33,580 bases of DNA from Mycobacterium alsense. GTDB taxonomy: Bacteria; Actinomycetota; Actinomycetes; Mycobacteriales; Mycobacteriaceae. The position numbers and the translations under genes are program-made. The notes under the pieces were generated by a model that did not search any database, had not been told where the DNA came from, and was given only the letters and a program-made list of their open reading frames with translations. Shown here in pieces: positions 21,949 to 31,275 of this stretch. The stretch is from contig NZ_MVHD01000057.1 of assembly GCF_002086635.1 (NCBI RefSeq), positions 1 to 33,580 of the forward strand, given 5' to 3'. Numbering within the stretch: position 1 is the stretch's first letter; every line of letters starts with the position of its first letter.

Positions 21949-24576
21949 CTAAACGTTGAGGTCGATGCGGTGCGCGCCCTTGACGCCGTCGTACCGGTCC
22001 GGGTTGCACGTCAGCACGATCACCTGCCCGTGGGCGCCCACGGTGTCAAACACCTTTCCCATCTTGGCCAGCCGGTCGGGATCGGTGAAGCCCAGCGCGT
22101 CGTCGACGACCACCGGAACGGTGTCCTCCTTGGCGACCAGCGCGGCTCCGGCCAGCCGCGCCAGGATGCCGAGCTGTTCCTTGGCCCCGCCGGACAACGA
22201 TTCGTACGGCACCGTGACCCCGTCCAGGGTGCGGCTGCGGATGCACAGGTCGCTGTCGATGTCGACCTCGAACGTGGGGCCGAACACCGGGCGGCCGAGC
22301 CGCTGCAGTTCGGCGCGGTACGGCTCGACGTACCGCTGCCGGGTGGTGTCGCGGTGGCGCGTCATCACCGAACGCAGCAACCGTGCGGCCCGGGCGCGTT
22401 GGCCGATGCGGGCGTGCTGGCCGGCCGCGTGCTCGCGTTCGGTTTCCGCGGCGTCCAGCTTGCCCTGGCGCCCCTCGCTGCCGAAAACCGAGAGCTCGAT
22501 GTCGATCTCGCGCAGGGCGCGCGCGGCGTCCTCGTAGCGGTCGCTCAGCTCGTCGGCCGCCGCGGTGGCGGCGGCCAGTTCGGCGGCCACCGCGTCCGGC
22601 GCCGCCGCGGCCAGCTCGTCGGCCAGCTCGGCGACCCGTCGCCGCGCGGCGTCCGCGGCCCGCAGGCCGCCCTCGGCCGCCGCCGCGAGGTCCCCGTCGC
22701 TCACCGACGCGCGTTCCTGGCCCAGCCGCTCGGTGGCCGCGGCCAGCTCGGCGCGCTGGGCCTCGCGATTGTGGTGGGAAACCGTTGCGCGCATTGCCGC
22801 TTCGGCGAGCGCGGTGTCGGCGGCCGCCGCGGCCCGGCGGCGGGCCTCGCATTCCTCGGTCGCGGTCGCCACGGCGGCCTCCGCCGCCCGCAGCTCCGTG
22901 TGGGCGGCTTCGGGCGCGACGAGTTCGGATCCGGCCGGTTGGTCGGCGCGCAGCCGCGCCAGCCGGGCGCGCAGCTGGTCGAGGGGTTCGTCGCCGCATA
23001 GGCCGGCGACGGTGGCGTCCAATTGCTCGCGGCGAGCGGTTAGTTCGCGGCGGCGCTGGTCGGCGGACCTGGCCGCCGCGAGGTCGCTCACTCCGCCGGC
23101 GTGCAGCGCCGTGGCCAATTCTTCTTGTGCCGCGGCGTGTTGGGCCTGGACGTCGAGCGTGGTCGCGCCCGGGGTGACCCGCGCGGTCAGCACGCCCGGT
23201 ACTTCCACGGTGGTGGGGCCCGTCGCGGTGATGGAAAAACTTTGTCCCGCCGGCAGCGACACCCGCTGGCCGCCGGTGACGAGCTCGATGTCGGTGACGG
23301 CGGTGAAGTCCACCGCGGCCGACGTCAGCGCCAACTGGCCGCCGATGCGATCGACGGCGGCGACGGCGTCCTCGATGCGGCGCAACGACTCCTCGGTGAT
23401 GGTCAGCTCGGCGAGCTCCGCGCAGACGCCGTCGCGGTCCACCCGGAGGCTCGCGATCCCGGCCACCCGGGCCTCGAGCCGGTCGGCCTCCTCGCGCGCG
23501 ACGAGCAGATCGACCGTGCGCCGGGCGGCTTCGGCGCGACTTTGCAGCGCGGCCAGCTGCTGGGTGGCCTGCTCGACGGCGGCGGCTGCCGCCTCGGCGG
23601 CGGTCGCCGCCCTTGCCCGCTCGTCGGCGGCCCGTTGCGCCTCGGCCTCCGCGGCGGCGACGGCCGCGGTGCGACTTTCGATGTCGGCGAGCAGCCGCAC
23701 CCGCCCGCCGTGGGCGGCGGTCGCCGCGGTGCTGGTGGCGGCCGCGGCGTCGGCGAGCAGCTCGGCCTCGCGCGCCTGGTTGGTGAGTTCGGCTACCCGC
23801 TCGGCGGCCGCTTTGGCGGCCGCCAGCCTGGGCCCGGCGGCCGCGCGTCGCTGCGACAGCTCGGCCACCCGCTCGGTCAGCTCGGCGTGGCGGCGCACCC
23901 GCTCGTCGACCTCGGCCACCGCCGCCGCGCATTCGTCGACCGCGTCCTGGGCCTCCTTCAATCTCGTTATGGCGCCTGCCCACTCCCCGGTGGGCCGTCC
24001 GGTCGGGGTGAAGTACCGGCCGTATTCGGCGTCGATGCGCTCGATCAGCACCGGCTCGGCACCGGACGGCGCCGCGTCCGTGCCGGATTGCGCGCCCGCG
24101 GCCACGTCGAGCGCGCGCGACAGCGCGTCGCACCCGGACAGGTCCACCGCGGCCGTCGACGCGGCCTGCAACACCCGTTGGGCGCGCCACAGGTCGCTGT
24201 CCACCGTCTCGGCGAGCATCGCGCGGACGCGTTCGTGGGCTTCGTCGCCGGTCAGCTGTTCGCGGCGCGGCGTGAGCACCGTCAGCTCCGTCTCGCACTT
24301 CTTGTGGAACCGCTTGCGGTACACGAATCGGTAAGGACCGCAGCTGATTTCGGCGGTCACCTCGGCGCCGACGTCGCTGTGGGTCGGCTTGACCTGCTTG
24401 ACCTCCTTCTTGGTGGAGCGGTCGCGGGCTTCCAGCAGTAGGTCAAGCGCCTCGATCATCGACGACTTGCCGATCTCGTTGGCGCCGCACACCACCGCCA
24501 CCCCGTGGTCGGGGAACGCGATCTCGCGGTGCGCGATGCCGCGGTAGTTGGTGAGGACCAGGCGGTGCAGCTTCAT
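21949..24576 (-). CDS. SMC/Rad50-like AAA ATPase (YhaN-type, AAA_27)
   Basis: An 875-residue protein, the same length as Rv1278. The N-terminal ABC-type half has LVLTNYRGIAHREIAFPDHG and Walker A GANEIGKSSM. The C-terminal half has the signature YESLSGGAKEQLGILARL and Walker B VPVVVDDALGF. Residues about 180-780 are largely Ala/Glu/Arg coiled coil. Near residues 425-475 a beta-rich, proline- and glycine-containing insert replaces a hinge. There is no CxxC zinc hook, unlike SbcC/Rad50. It overlaps the phosphoesterase gene upstream (ATGA), so the two probably form an Mre11-Rad50-like complex acting on DNA ends. Catalysis is inferred. Confidence 0.9.
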   Translation of the reverse strand: MKLHRLVLTNYRGIAHREIAFPDHGVAVVCGANEIGKSSMIEALDLLLEARDRSTKKEVKQVKPTHSDVGAEVTAEISCGPYRFVYRKRFHKKCETELTVLTPRREQLTGDEAHERVRAMLAETVDSDLWRAQRVLQAASTAAVDLSGCDALSRALDVAAGAQSGTDAAPSGAEPVLIERIDAEYGRYFTPTGRPTGEWAGAITRLKEAQDAVDECAAAVAEVDERVRRHAELTERVAELSQRRAAAGPRLAAAKAAAERVAELTNQAREAELLADAAAATSTAATAAHGGRVRLLADIESRTAAVAAAEAEAQRAADERARAATAAEAAAAAVEQATQQLAALQSRAEAARRTVDLLVAREEADRLEARVAGIASLRVDRDGVCAELAELTITEESLRRIEDAVAAVDRIGGQLALTSAAVDFTAVTDIELVTGGQRVSLPAGQSFSITATGPTTVEVPGVLTARVTPGATTLDVQAQHAAAQEELATALHAGGVSDLAAARSADQRRRELTARREQLDATVAGLCGDEPLDQLRARLARLRADQPAGSELVAPEAAHTELRAAEAAVATATEECEARRRAAAAADTALAEAAMRATVSHHNREAQRAELAAATERLGQERASVSDGDLAAAAEGGLRAADAARRRVAELADELAAAAPDAVAAELAAATAAADELSDRYEDAARALREIDIELSVFGSEGRQGKLDAAETEREHAAGQHARIGQRARAARLLRSVMTRHRDTTRQRYVEPYRAELQRLGRPVFGPTFEVDIDSDLCIRSRTLDGVTVPYESLSGGAKEQLGILARLAGAALVAKEDTVPVVVDDALGFTDPDRLAKMGKVFDTVGAHGQVIVLTCNPDRYDGVKGAHRIDLNV

Positions 24577-25712
24577 GCGGCGCCCCGGTCGGCGAGCCGC
24601 AACAACAGCGCCAGCGCGGCCTGCGCGTCGGCGGCCTCCGGGGCGTCGCCCTCGCGTGCGGTGGCCACCAGCTCCTCGACGGCCGCGGCGGCGAACCCGC
24701 CGATGCCGAGGTCGGTGAACTCGCCGTCGGCGGGGATGACCGCCAGGTCGGTGTGGCTGTCCCAGGTGCGCAGGTGGGCGAACAGCCGGGCGTAGCGGTC
24801 CAGGCAGGCGTCCAGCGCGGCGCGGTCGGTGACCGTCAACGAACCGGTCAGCGCCAGGCGCACCACGGTGCGGTCCTTGTCGGTGAGCAGGTCCAGGTTC
24901 ATGCCGAGGTCGGCGACGTCGCGACCGTTGTCGACCTGGCGGTGCAGGGTGACGAACCGCCAGCGGCCGACGTTTCGGGGCTCCACGGTGACGCCGCGAT
25001 CGGTCACATCGACGACCAGGACGTGGCCGGGGTCGGATTCGACGTCGTCGAAGTTGGTGACTTCCGGCGAGCCCGAGTACCAGACGCGACCGCCCGCGCC
25101 GACCCGGGTGAGCGAATGCTTGTCGCCCAGCGCGACGTAGTGGATCACGCCGCGCGCCAGGGCGTCCTCGAGCACCGCGAGGCGGATCAGCGAGGGCTTG
25201 TCGCGGTCGGGGTCCAGGACGTCGACGCCGCCGTGCGCGACGAGGATCCGGGTGACCGGCTCGCGCGTCAGGCCGTCGAGCACGCCGGCGACCAGGTCGG
25301 TGGTCGGGGCCTTGGACCGCCAGGGCGCGGCGACGATCTCGAGGCCGGGCCCGATCCGGTGGACGCCGGCGCGGTCGAGCACGGTGACGTTGTCGGGGCG
25401 TTCGGCTTTGAACAGCGCGCTGGTGTAGACCGACGACGCGTCGAGGGGATCGTGGTTGCCCGGCAGCAGGTAGACGGGAATTCCGATGGCGCGCATGGCT
25501 TCCAGGGACTGCCCGATCACCTGCGGGGCGAGCTGGTTGTGCTCGAAGACGTCGCCGGCCACCACGACGAACTCCGCGCCGACCTCCTCGGCCAGCGCCC
25601 CCAGACCCGCCACCGCGTCGCGGCGGGCGGCCGAATACCGCGGCTGGGCGTCGCCGGCGAGGAAGTGCCGGGTCATGCCCAGCTGCCAGTCGGCGGTGTG
25701 CAGGAAGCGCAT
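24573..25712 (-). CDS. Calcineurin-like phosphoesterase, SbcD/Mre11-like
   Basis: A 379-residue metallophosphoesterase, the counterpart of Rv1277. The start is the ATG at 25712 (MRFLHTADWQLG), with AAAGGGGG upstream; the frame before it is a shadow. Metal-site motifs are HTADWQLG (Asp8, with Gln10 where Mre11/SbcD have His), GDVFE (Asp54), GNHD (Asn86-His87), VAHGG and GDKHS. Gln10 is a nonstandard ligand. The last ~80 residues (TWDSHTDLAVIPADGEFTDL onward) may contact the partner ATPase. It overlaps that ATPase gene by four bases. Nuclease activity is expected from the family but not proven. Confidence 0.9.
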   Translation of the reverse strand: MRFLHTADWQLGMTRHFLAGDAQPRYSAARRDAVAGLGALAEEVGAEFVVVAGDVFEHNQLAPQVIGQSLEAMRAIGIPVYLLPGNHDPLDASSVYTSALFKAERPDNVTVLDRAGVHRIGPGLEIVAAPWRSKAPTTDLVAGVLDGLTREPVTRILVAHGGVDVLDPDRDKPSLIRLAVLEDALARGVIHYVALGDKHSLTRVGAGGRVWYSGSPEVTNFDDVESDPGHVLVVDVTDRGVTVEPRNVGRWRFVTLHRQVDNGRDVADLGMNLDLLTDKDRTVVRLALTGSLTVTDRAALDACLDRYARLFAHLRTWDSHTDLAVIPADGEFTDLGIGGFAAAAVEELVATAREGDAPEAADAQAALALLLRLADRGAA

Positions 25713-25848
25713 CCGGCGACCCCCTTTCTTCGTCGTGGCGATCAGGGCACCGCGAAGTCTAGGGCGGGTCGCCGACAACGCGCGGGACGTCGCTCGGCAC
25801 GTCTGCCCTTCCGTCGAGCGGTGCGCCGCTTGCGGCGCCAGGGCCGAT

Positions 25849-25854
25849 TAATCT
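25849..25854 (+). promoter_or_regulatory. -10 box for a leaderless sixA-like transcript
   Basis: TAATCT is followed by exactly six bases (GACCCA) and then the ATG of the phosphohistidine-phosphatase gene. This is the same layout as the opp upstream promoter. No ribosome binding site is present, so the transcript probably begins on the start codon. Confidence 0.6.
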
Positions 25855-25860
25855 GACCCA

Positions 25861-26364
25861 ATGACCGGCCGGCGCACCCTGCTGCTGATGCGGCACGCGA
25901 AGTCGGACTATCCGGACGGCGTCGCCGACCACGACCGGCCGCTGGCGCCGCGCGGCATCCGCGAGGCCGGGCTGGCCGGGGACTGGCTGCGCGCCCACGC
26001 GCCGGCCGTCGACGCCGTGCTGTGCTCCACCGCGACCCGCGCGCGGCAGACGCTGGGCAACACCGGCATCGACGCCCCGGCGCGGTTCAGCGAGCGGCTC
26101 TACGGCGCCACCCCGGGCAGCCTGATCGCCGAGATCAACGCGACCGCCGACGACGTCGCCACGCTGCTGGTCATCGGGCACGAGCCGACCATGTCCGGCC
26201 TGGCGCTCGTCCTGGCCGGCGACGACGGCACGGACCCCGCTGTCGCGGACCGCATTTCAACCAAGTTCCCGACGTCGGCGATCGCGGTGCTGACCGTGCC
26301 CGGCGCCTGGGATGGGCTGGAACCGGGCCGGGCCGCGCTGACCGGACTGGAAATCCCGCGCTGA
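25861..26364 (+). CDS. sixA: SixA-type phosphohistidine phosphatase
   Basis: A 167-residue histidine-phosphatase-fold protein and the apparent ortholog of Rv1276c. LLLMRHAKSDYPDGVADHDR carries the RHxKS catalytic signature (the phosphate-accepting His). RPLAPRGIREAGLAGDWL and LLVIGHEPTMSGLALVL carry the second catalytic His. Such enzymes remove phosphate from phosphohistidine proteins or from small phosphoesters; SixA acts on the phosphotransferase HPt ArcB in E. coli. The target here is unknown. It stands alone on the plus strand between two leftward blocks. Confidence 0.9.
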   Translation: MTGRRTLLLMRHAKSDYPDGVADHDRPLAPRGIREAGLAGDWLRAHAPAVDAVLCSTATRARQTLGNTGIDAPARFSERLYGATPGSLIAEINATADDVATLLVIGHEPTMSGLALVLAGDDGTDPAVADRISTKFPTSAIAVLTVPGAWDGLEPGRAALTGLEIPR

Positions 26365-26382
26365 CCGCGCGCAGCCGCGCGG
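26365..26382. terminator. Compact hairpin between convergent genes
   Basis: CCGCGCG, loop CAGC, CGCGCGG: a perfect 7-bp stem filling most of the 21-base gap between the sixA-like stop and the lprC stop. Very GC-rich, without a T-tract, as is common for mycobacterial terminators. It could serve both directions. Confidence 0.5.
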
Positions 26383-26385
26383 CGG

Positions 26386-26919
26386 CTAGGAGTTCGTTGC
26401 GAGCGTCAGCTCCATGAGCTTGATCGCCTGCCCACACGCGTCGATGCCCGGCGCCTGGGGATTGACCCACCAGCCCACCACGCCCGCCGCGTTGCTGGCC
26501 ACCCCGCAGGCGCCGTTGGGGTCATCGGGGCGCATCACGATCGACTCGATGCCGGCGATCGAGCGGTTTTCGACCTTGTACTTGAGGAAGTCGGCCACCT
26601 TGCGCTCGTTGCTCAGGCTGCCCTGCTCGAACCAGAACCGGGTGATGTCGATCAGGCCGGCCGGGTTGGCCGCCTGCCACCGGCAGATGGCGCCGACGAA
26701 CGTGCTCTGGATGTCGAGCGGATCGGCGCCCACGGTCTTGGCCAGGATGTCGGTGGTCAACACCTCGCACTCCTTGAGCAGGTTCGGATACTGCTGCTGG
26801 GAGTTGTTGTTGCGCGGCGCATTACCGCCGGCCTTGACGGCGTTGCCGCCGATGGACCGCGAGCACCCGGTCAACACCAACAGCGCGGCCAGCAGCACGG
26901 TCACGGTTCGTCTGATCAT
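26386..26919 (-). CDS. lprC: Lipoprotein LprC
   Basis: A 177-residue secreted lipoprotein. Residues 1 to about 18 are a signal peptide with lipobox VLTGC. A short Asn/Gln-rich linker follows (NAPRNNNSQQQY), then a DUF3558-type domain: LLKECEVLTTDILAKTVG, then GAICRWQAANPAGLIDITRF, with paired cysteines. The ATG at 26919 overlaps the lprB stop (ATGA). The function of LprC is unknown; it would sit on the outer face of the cell membrane. Gene order lprB-lprC matches Rv1274-Rv1275. The longer frame upstream is a shadow. Confidence 0.9.
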   Translation of the reverse strand: MIRRTVTVLLAALLVLTGCSRSIGGNAVKAGGNAPRNNNSQQQYPNLLKECEVLTTDILAKTVGADPLDIQSTFVGAICRWQAANPAGLIDITRFWFEQGSLSNERKVADFLKYKVENRSIAGIESIVMRPDDPNGACGVASNAAGVVGWWVNPQAPGIDACGQAIKLMELTLATNS

Positions 26920-27476
26920 TTGGCGTTCGCAATCGACTGGCGGGCCAGTTCCTTGGCGATGTCGCAGGGCGGCGGGAACGGCTTTTGGCTGAAGCTGACC
27001 GACCACTCGATGAAGTCGTCCTGGAACTGGATGCCGACCTCGCACAACGAGTCGCCCAGGGTGGGCTCGTTGCCGATGGCGATGAACCCGCCGTGGCCGT
27101 TGATGTTGATGTCGTCGACGCTCTGGCGCGACAGCTCCTCGGTCTTGCGCTCGCGCCCGATCGGGCTGCCGCGATACCAGGAAAAGGAGAAGTGCGGGCC
27201 CAAAATGCCGCCGCCCGCCAGCCACTGGCACCCGACGGAATTCCGCGCGGTGTTCACCAGCCCGGATGCCCGGGTCAGTTCCGCCACCGTCTGATCGCTG
27301 ACGCCTCCGCACTGCGGAAACAGCGGCCCGTGGTGGCCGTCCCCGCCGCCCGGCGTCGACGACGCCGTCGCCCCCGGTTTGCTGTCGCCGGAACCCGAGC
27401 AGCCCGCAGAGATCAGGATGGCCAGGGCCGATGCCGCCAGAGCCAGCGCCCTCGCGCTTCGCCTACTGCTGGTCAC
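26916..27476 (-). CDS. lprB: Lipoprotein LprB
   Basis: A 186-residue lipoprotein with a DUF3558-type domain like LprC. A GTG at 27476 gives a classic signal, VTSSRRSARALALAASALAI then LISAGC. The frame is open to a GTG at 27518, which would add 14 residues before the signal; I prefer the shorter form, near the 185 residues of Rv1274. After the lipobox come a Gly/Ser-rich linker, LFPQCGGVSDQTVAELTRAS and NSVGCQWLAGGG. Paired cysteines suggest disulfides outside the cell. It overlaps lprC by four bases. The role is unknown. Confidence 0.85.
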   Translation of the reverse strand: MTSSRRSARALALAASALAILISAGCSGSGDSKPGATASSTPGGGDGHHGPLFPQCGGVSDQTVAELTRASGLVNTARNSVGCQWLAGGGILGPHFSFSWYRGSPIGRERKTEELSRQSVDDININGHGGFIAIGNEPTLGDSLCEVGIQFQDDFIEWSVSFSQKPFPPPCDIAKELARQSIANAK

Positions 27477-27586
27477 ACGATGCACTGTAGCGGGAGCCTC
27501 GGGGTCGACCGTGGACACGACGCCTGAGCAGGCGTTTCGAGCCGGTGGTCAGCGTCGCGACGCCCGCCATGTGCGACAGTTAGCCA

Positions 27587-29329
27587 ATGCTCCTGGCACT
27601 GCTGCGCCAGTACATCCGGCCGTACCGCCGGCTGGTTGCGGTGCTGATGGCGCTCCAGCTGACCAGCACCCTGGCGTCGCTATACCTGCCCACGGTCAAC
27701 GCCGCGATCATCGACGAGGGCGTGGCCCGAGGCGACGCCGCGACCATCGTCCGGCTCGGCCTGGTGATGCTGTCGGTCACCGGGCTGCAGGGGTTGTGCG
27801 CGGTCGGCGCCGTCTACTTCGGCTCGCGCGCCGGGATGGGCTTCGGACGCGACCTGCGCCGGGCCATTTTCGAGCAGGTCACCACCTTCTCCGAGCACGA
27901 GACCGCCCGGTTCGGCGCGCCAACCCTGCTGACGCGCAGCACCAACGACGTCCGCCAGGTCCAGTACCTGGTGCAGATCGCGGCCACCGTGCTGATCACC
28001 GCGCCGCTCATGTGCGCCGGCGGAATCGTCATGGCCATCCACCAGGAGGCCGCGCTGACGTGGCTGCTGCTGGTCAGCGTTCCGATCATGGCCGTCGCCA
28101 ACTACGTGATCATGTCGCGCATGCTGCCGCTCCTGCGCCGCATGCAGGCCCTGATCGACGGCATCAACCGGGTGCTGCGCGACCAGCTCTCGGGTGTCCG
28201 GGTGGTCCGCGCGTTCGCCCGGGAGGGCTTCGAGCGCGACCGATTCGCCCGCGCCAACGCCGCGCTGTCGGGCACCGCGCTGCACGCGGGGAATCTGCAG
28301 GCGCTGATGTTGCCGGTGACCACACTGACCATCAACGTGTCCAGCGTCGCGCTGATCTGGTTCGGCGGGCTGCGCATCGACCGCGGCCAGATGCAGGTCG
28401 GCTCGTTGATCGCCTTCCTGGCGTACTTCACCCAGATCCTGATGGCGGTGCTGATGGCGACGATGACGCTGGTGGTGCTGCCGCGCGCGTCGGTGTGCGC
28501 CGAGCGGATCACCGAGGTGCTGTCCACCCGGGCCGCGGTCCAGAACCCGCCCCGCCCCGTGTTCCCGTCGGGCGGGATCACCGGCGTCGTGCGGCTGGAC
28601 GGTGCGACGTTCACCTACCCGGGTGCCGATCGCCCGGTGCTGCAAGACATTTCGCTGACAGCGCTGCCCGGCACCACCACCGCGATCGTCGGTAGCACCG
28701 GTTCGGGCAAGTCCACGCTGGTGTCCCTGATCTGCCGGCTCTACGACGTGACGGCCGGCGCCGTTTTGGTCGACGACGTCGACGTCCGCGACTACGACAC
28801 CGAGCGGCTGTGGTCGGCGATCGGGCTGGTCCCCCAGCGCGGCCACCTCTTCTCGGGCACCGTCGCGGACAACCTGCGCTACGGCGCGGCCGACGCCACG
28901 GACGATCAGATGTGGGATGCGTTGCGCGTGGCCGACGCCGACGGCTTCGTCCGGGCCCACGACGACAAGCTGCAGATGCGCGTCGCCCAGGGCGGCATCA
29001 ACTTCTCCGGCGGGCAGCGGCAACGGTTGGCGATCGCGCGGGCGGTCATCCGACGGCCGACCATCTACCTGTTCGACGACGCGTTCGGCGCCCTCGACGT
29101 GCACACCGACGCGCGGGTGCGCGCGTCGCTGGCGCGGGCATCCGGGGGCGCGACCATCATCGTTGTCACCCAACGCGTTTCGACCGCCGCCCAGGCCGAT
29201 CAGGTGATCGTGGTCGACGACGGCAGGCTGGTGGGGGCGGGCACGCACGAGTCGCTGCTGGCCGATTGCGCCACCTACGCCGAATTCGCCGACTCTCAGT
29301 CGGTGGGTGCCCCGCGAGGCGCCCAATGA
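27587..29329 (+). CDS. ABC exporter half, degenerate ATP site (Rv1273c-like)
   Basis: A 580-residue membrane domain plus NBD. Six transmembrane helices span residues about 15-300 (for example YRRLVAVLMALQLTSTLASL). The NBD has an intact Walker A (GSTGSGKST, near residue 370) and signature NFSGGQRQR. However, Walker B is LFDDAFGALD, with Asp498 in place of the catalytic Glu, and the switch histidine is Gln529 (VVTQRVST). The next gene is the complementary half, overlapping by four bases (ATGA). This asymmetry marks a heterodimeric exporter of the TM287/288 type. The substrate is unknown. The orthologs are in M. tuberculosis but unassigned in function. Confidence 0.93.
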   Translation: MLLALLRQYIRPYRRLVAVLMALQLTSTLASLYLPTVNAAIIDEGVARGDAATIVRLGLVMLSVTGLQGLCAVGAVYFGSRAGMGFGRDLRRAIFEQVTTFSEHETARFGAPTLLTRSTNDVRQVQYLVQIAATVLITAPLMCAGGIVMAIHQEAALTWLLLVSVPIMAVANYVIMSRMLPLLRRMQALIDGINRVLRDQLSGVRVVRAFAREGFERDRFARANAALSGTALHAGNLQALMLPVTTLTINVSSVALIWFGGLRIDRGQMQVGSLIAFLAYFTQILMAVLMATMTLVVLPRASVCAERITEVLSTRAAVQNPPRPVFPSGGITGVVRLDGATFTYPGADRPVLQDISLTALPGTTTAIVGSTGSGKSTLVSLICRLYDVTAGAVLVDDVDVRDYDTERLWSAIGLVPQRGHLFSGTVADNLRYGAADATDDQMWDALRVADADGFVRAHDDKLQMRVAQGGINFSGGQRQRLAIARAVIRRPTIYLFDDAFGALDVHTDARVRASLARASGGATIIVVTQRVSTAAQADQVIVVDDGRLVGAGTHESLLADCATYAEFADSQSVGAPRGAQ

Positions 29330-31215
29330 CCGTGGCGACCACCCGCCCGCTGACCCCGGCCGCCGCCGGGCGGTCGCGCGACTTCTGGGCCACGGCGGTG
29401 CGGCTGGCGAAACGGCTTGCGCCGCAAGGGGGCCTGAGCCTCGCGGTGATCGCGCTGGGCGTCACGGGCACCGCTATCGGTGTCGCCGTGCCGCGGATCC
29501 TCGGCCACGCCACCGACCTGCTGTTCAACGGCGTCATCGGGCGACACCTGCCCGCCGGGATCACCAAGGCGCAGGCCGTCGCCGCGGCCCGCGCCCGCGG
29601 TGACAACACCTTCGCCGACCTGCTGTCCGGGATGAACCTGGTGCCCGGGCGGGGCGTGGACTTCGGCGCGGTGGCCAGCACCCTGGCGTTGGCGCTGGGC
29701 CTTTACCTCGTTGCCGCGCTACTGATTTGGTCGCAGGCCCGGCTGCTCAACCTCACCGTGCAGCGCACCATGGTCGCGCTGCGTGCCGACGTCGAGGACA
29801 AGATCCACCGACTGCCGTTGTCTTACTTCGACGGGCGCCAGCGCGGCGAGCTGCTGAGCCGGGTCACCAACGACATCGACAACGTGCAGTCCTCGCTGTC
29901 GATGACGATCAGCCAGCTGGTGACGGCGATCCTGACCGTGGTGGCCGTGCTGGCGATGATGGTGTCCATCTCACCGCTGCTGGCCGTGATCACGCTGCTG
30001 ACCGTGCCCCTCTCGCTGCTCGCCACCCGCGCGATCGCGCGGCGCTCGCAGCGCCTGTTCGTGGCCCAGTGGAAGAGCACCGGACGCCTCAACGCCCACA
30101 TCGAGGAGACCTACAGCGGCTTCACGGTCGTCAAGACGTTCGGCCACGCCGCGGCCGCGCGCGAGCAGTTCCGCCGCTACAACGACGACGTCTACCGGGC
30201 CAGCTTCGGCGCCCAGTTCTTCTCCGGCCTGGTGGGGCCGGCGACGACGTTCATCGGCAACATCGGCTACGTCGCGGTCGCGGTGGTGGGGGGACTGCAG
30301 GTGGCCACCGGGCAGATCACGTTGGGCAGCATCCAGGCGTTCATCCAATATGTTCGGCAGTTCAACGCTCCCCTGAGCCAGGTGGCCGGGATGTACAACA
30401 CCCTGCAGTCGGGGGTGGCCAGCGCCGAGCGGGTGTTCGACCTGCTCGACGAGCCCGAAGAGCCGACGGACGCCGATCGGGCACTCCCGCGGCCCGTCGT
30501 CGGGCGCGTCGAGTTCCGGCACGTCAGCTTCGCCTACCGGCCCGGTGTTCCGGTGATCCACGACCTGTCGCTGGTGGCCGAACCCGGCAGCACGGTGGCG
30601 ATCGTGGGACCGACCGGCGCGGGCAAGACCACGATGGTGAACCTGCTGATGCGGTTCTACGACGTCGACTCGGGGCGGATCCTGATAGACGGCGTCGACA
30701 TCACCACCGTGAGCCGGCAGTCGCTGCGCTCGCGCGTCGGGATGGTGCTGCAGGACACGTGGCTGTTCGACGGGACGATTGCCGAGAACATCGCCTACGG
30801 GCGTCCCGGCGCCACCGGGGAGGAAGTGGTCGAGGCCGCCCGGGCCGCCTATGTCGACCGCTTCGTGCACACGCTGCCGGCCGGCTACCGCACCCGCGTC
30901 AGCGCCGACGGCGCCAACCTCAGCGCCGGCGAGAAACAGCTCATCACCATCGCCCGGGCATTCCTCGCCCGCCCGCGGCTGTTGATCCTCGACGAGGCGA
31001 CCAGTTCGGTCGACACCCGCACCGAGGTCCTCGTTCAGCGCGCCCTGCGCGAGCTGCGCCAGAATCGGACCAGTTTCATTATCGCGCATCGTCTTTCGAC
31101 GATCCGCGACGCCGACCGCGTCCTGGTCGTGCAGGCCGGCCGCATCGTCGAACAGGGCAGCCACGCCGAGTTGCTGGCGCGCCGCGGCGCGTACTACGCG
31201 ATGACCCGGGCGTAA
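29326..31215 (+). CDS. ABC exporter half, consensus catalytic residues (Rv1272c-like)
   Basis: A 629-residue partner of the preceding exporter half, starting at the ATG at 29326. Six membrane helices span residues about 40-370, with an extra 50-residue loop after the first (residues about 65-115). The NBD has Walker A GPTGAGKTT, Walker B LLILDEATSSVD with catalytic Glu557, and switch His588 (IIAHRLST). Its signature is NLSAGEKQL (LSAGE at 532-536), off-consensus, which faces the partner's degenerate site in such heterodimers. The working site is this half's Walker motifs with the partner's signature. Upstream frame is a shadow. Confidence 0.93.
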   Translation: MTVATTRPLTPAAAGRSRDFWATAVRLAKRLAPQGGLSLAVIALGVTGTAIGVAVPRILGHATDLLFNGVIGRHLPAGITKAQAVAAARARGDNTFADLLSGMNLVPGRGVDFGAVASTLALALGLYLVAALLIWSQARLLNLTVQRTMVALRADVEDKIHRLPLSYFDGRQRGELLSRVTNDIDNVQSSLSMTISQLVTAILTVVAVLAMMVSISPLLAVITLLTVPLSLLATRAIARRSQRLFVAQWKSTGRLNAHIEETYSGFTVVKTFGHAAAAREQFRRYNDDVYRASFGAQFFSGLVGPATTFIGNIGYVAVAVVGGLQVATGQITLGSIQAFIQYVRQFNAPLSQVAGMYNTLQSGVASAERVFDLLDEPEEPTDADRALPRPVVGRVEFRHVSFAYRPGVPVIHDLSLVAEPGSTVAIVGPTGAGKTTMVNLLMRFYDVDSGRILIDGVDITTVSRQSLRSRVGMVLQDTWLFDGTIAENIAYGRPGATGEEVVEAARAAYVDRFVHTLPAGYRTRVSADGANLSAGEKQLITIARAFLARPRLLILDEATSSVDTRTEVLVQRALRELRQNRTSFIIAHRLSTIRDADRVLVVQAGRIVEQGSHAELLARRGAYYAMTRA

Positions 31216-31275
31216 CCGCCAAGGATTCGTTGAGCATCCCTCAAGTCGCCGCCCCGAACCTGGGCGCATGTTGTC

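Noticed and set aside
22046..24298. Arg/Gly-rich 750-residue frame inside the SMC-like gene
   Set aside because: Its composition is that of a GC-rich frame shadow, and it lies wholly within the conserved ATPase.
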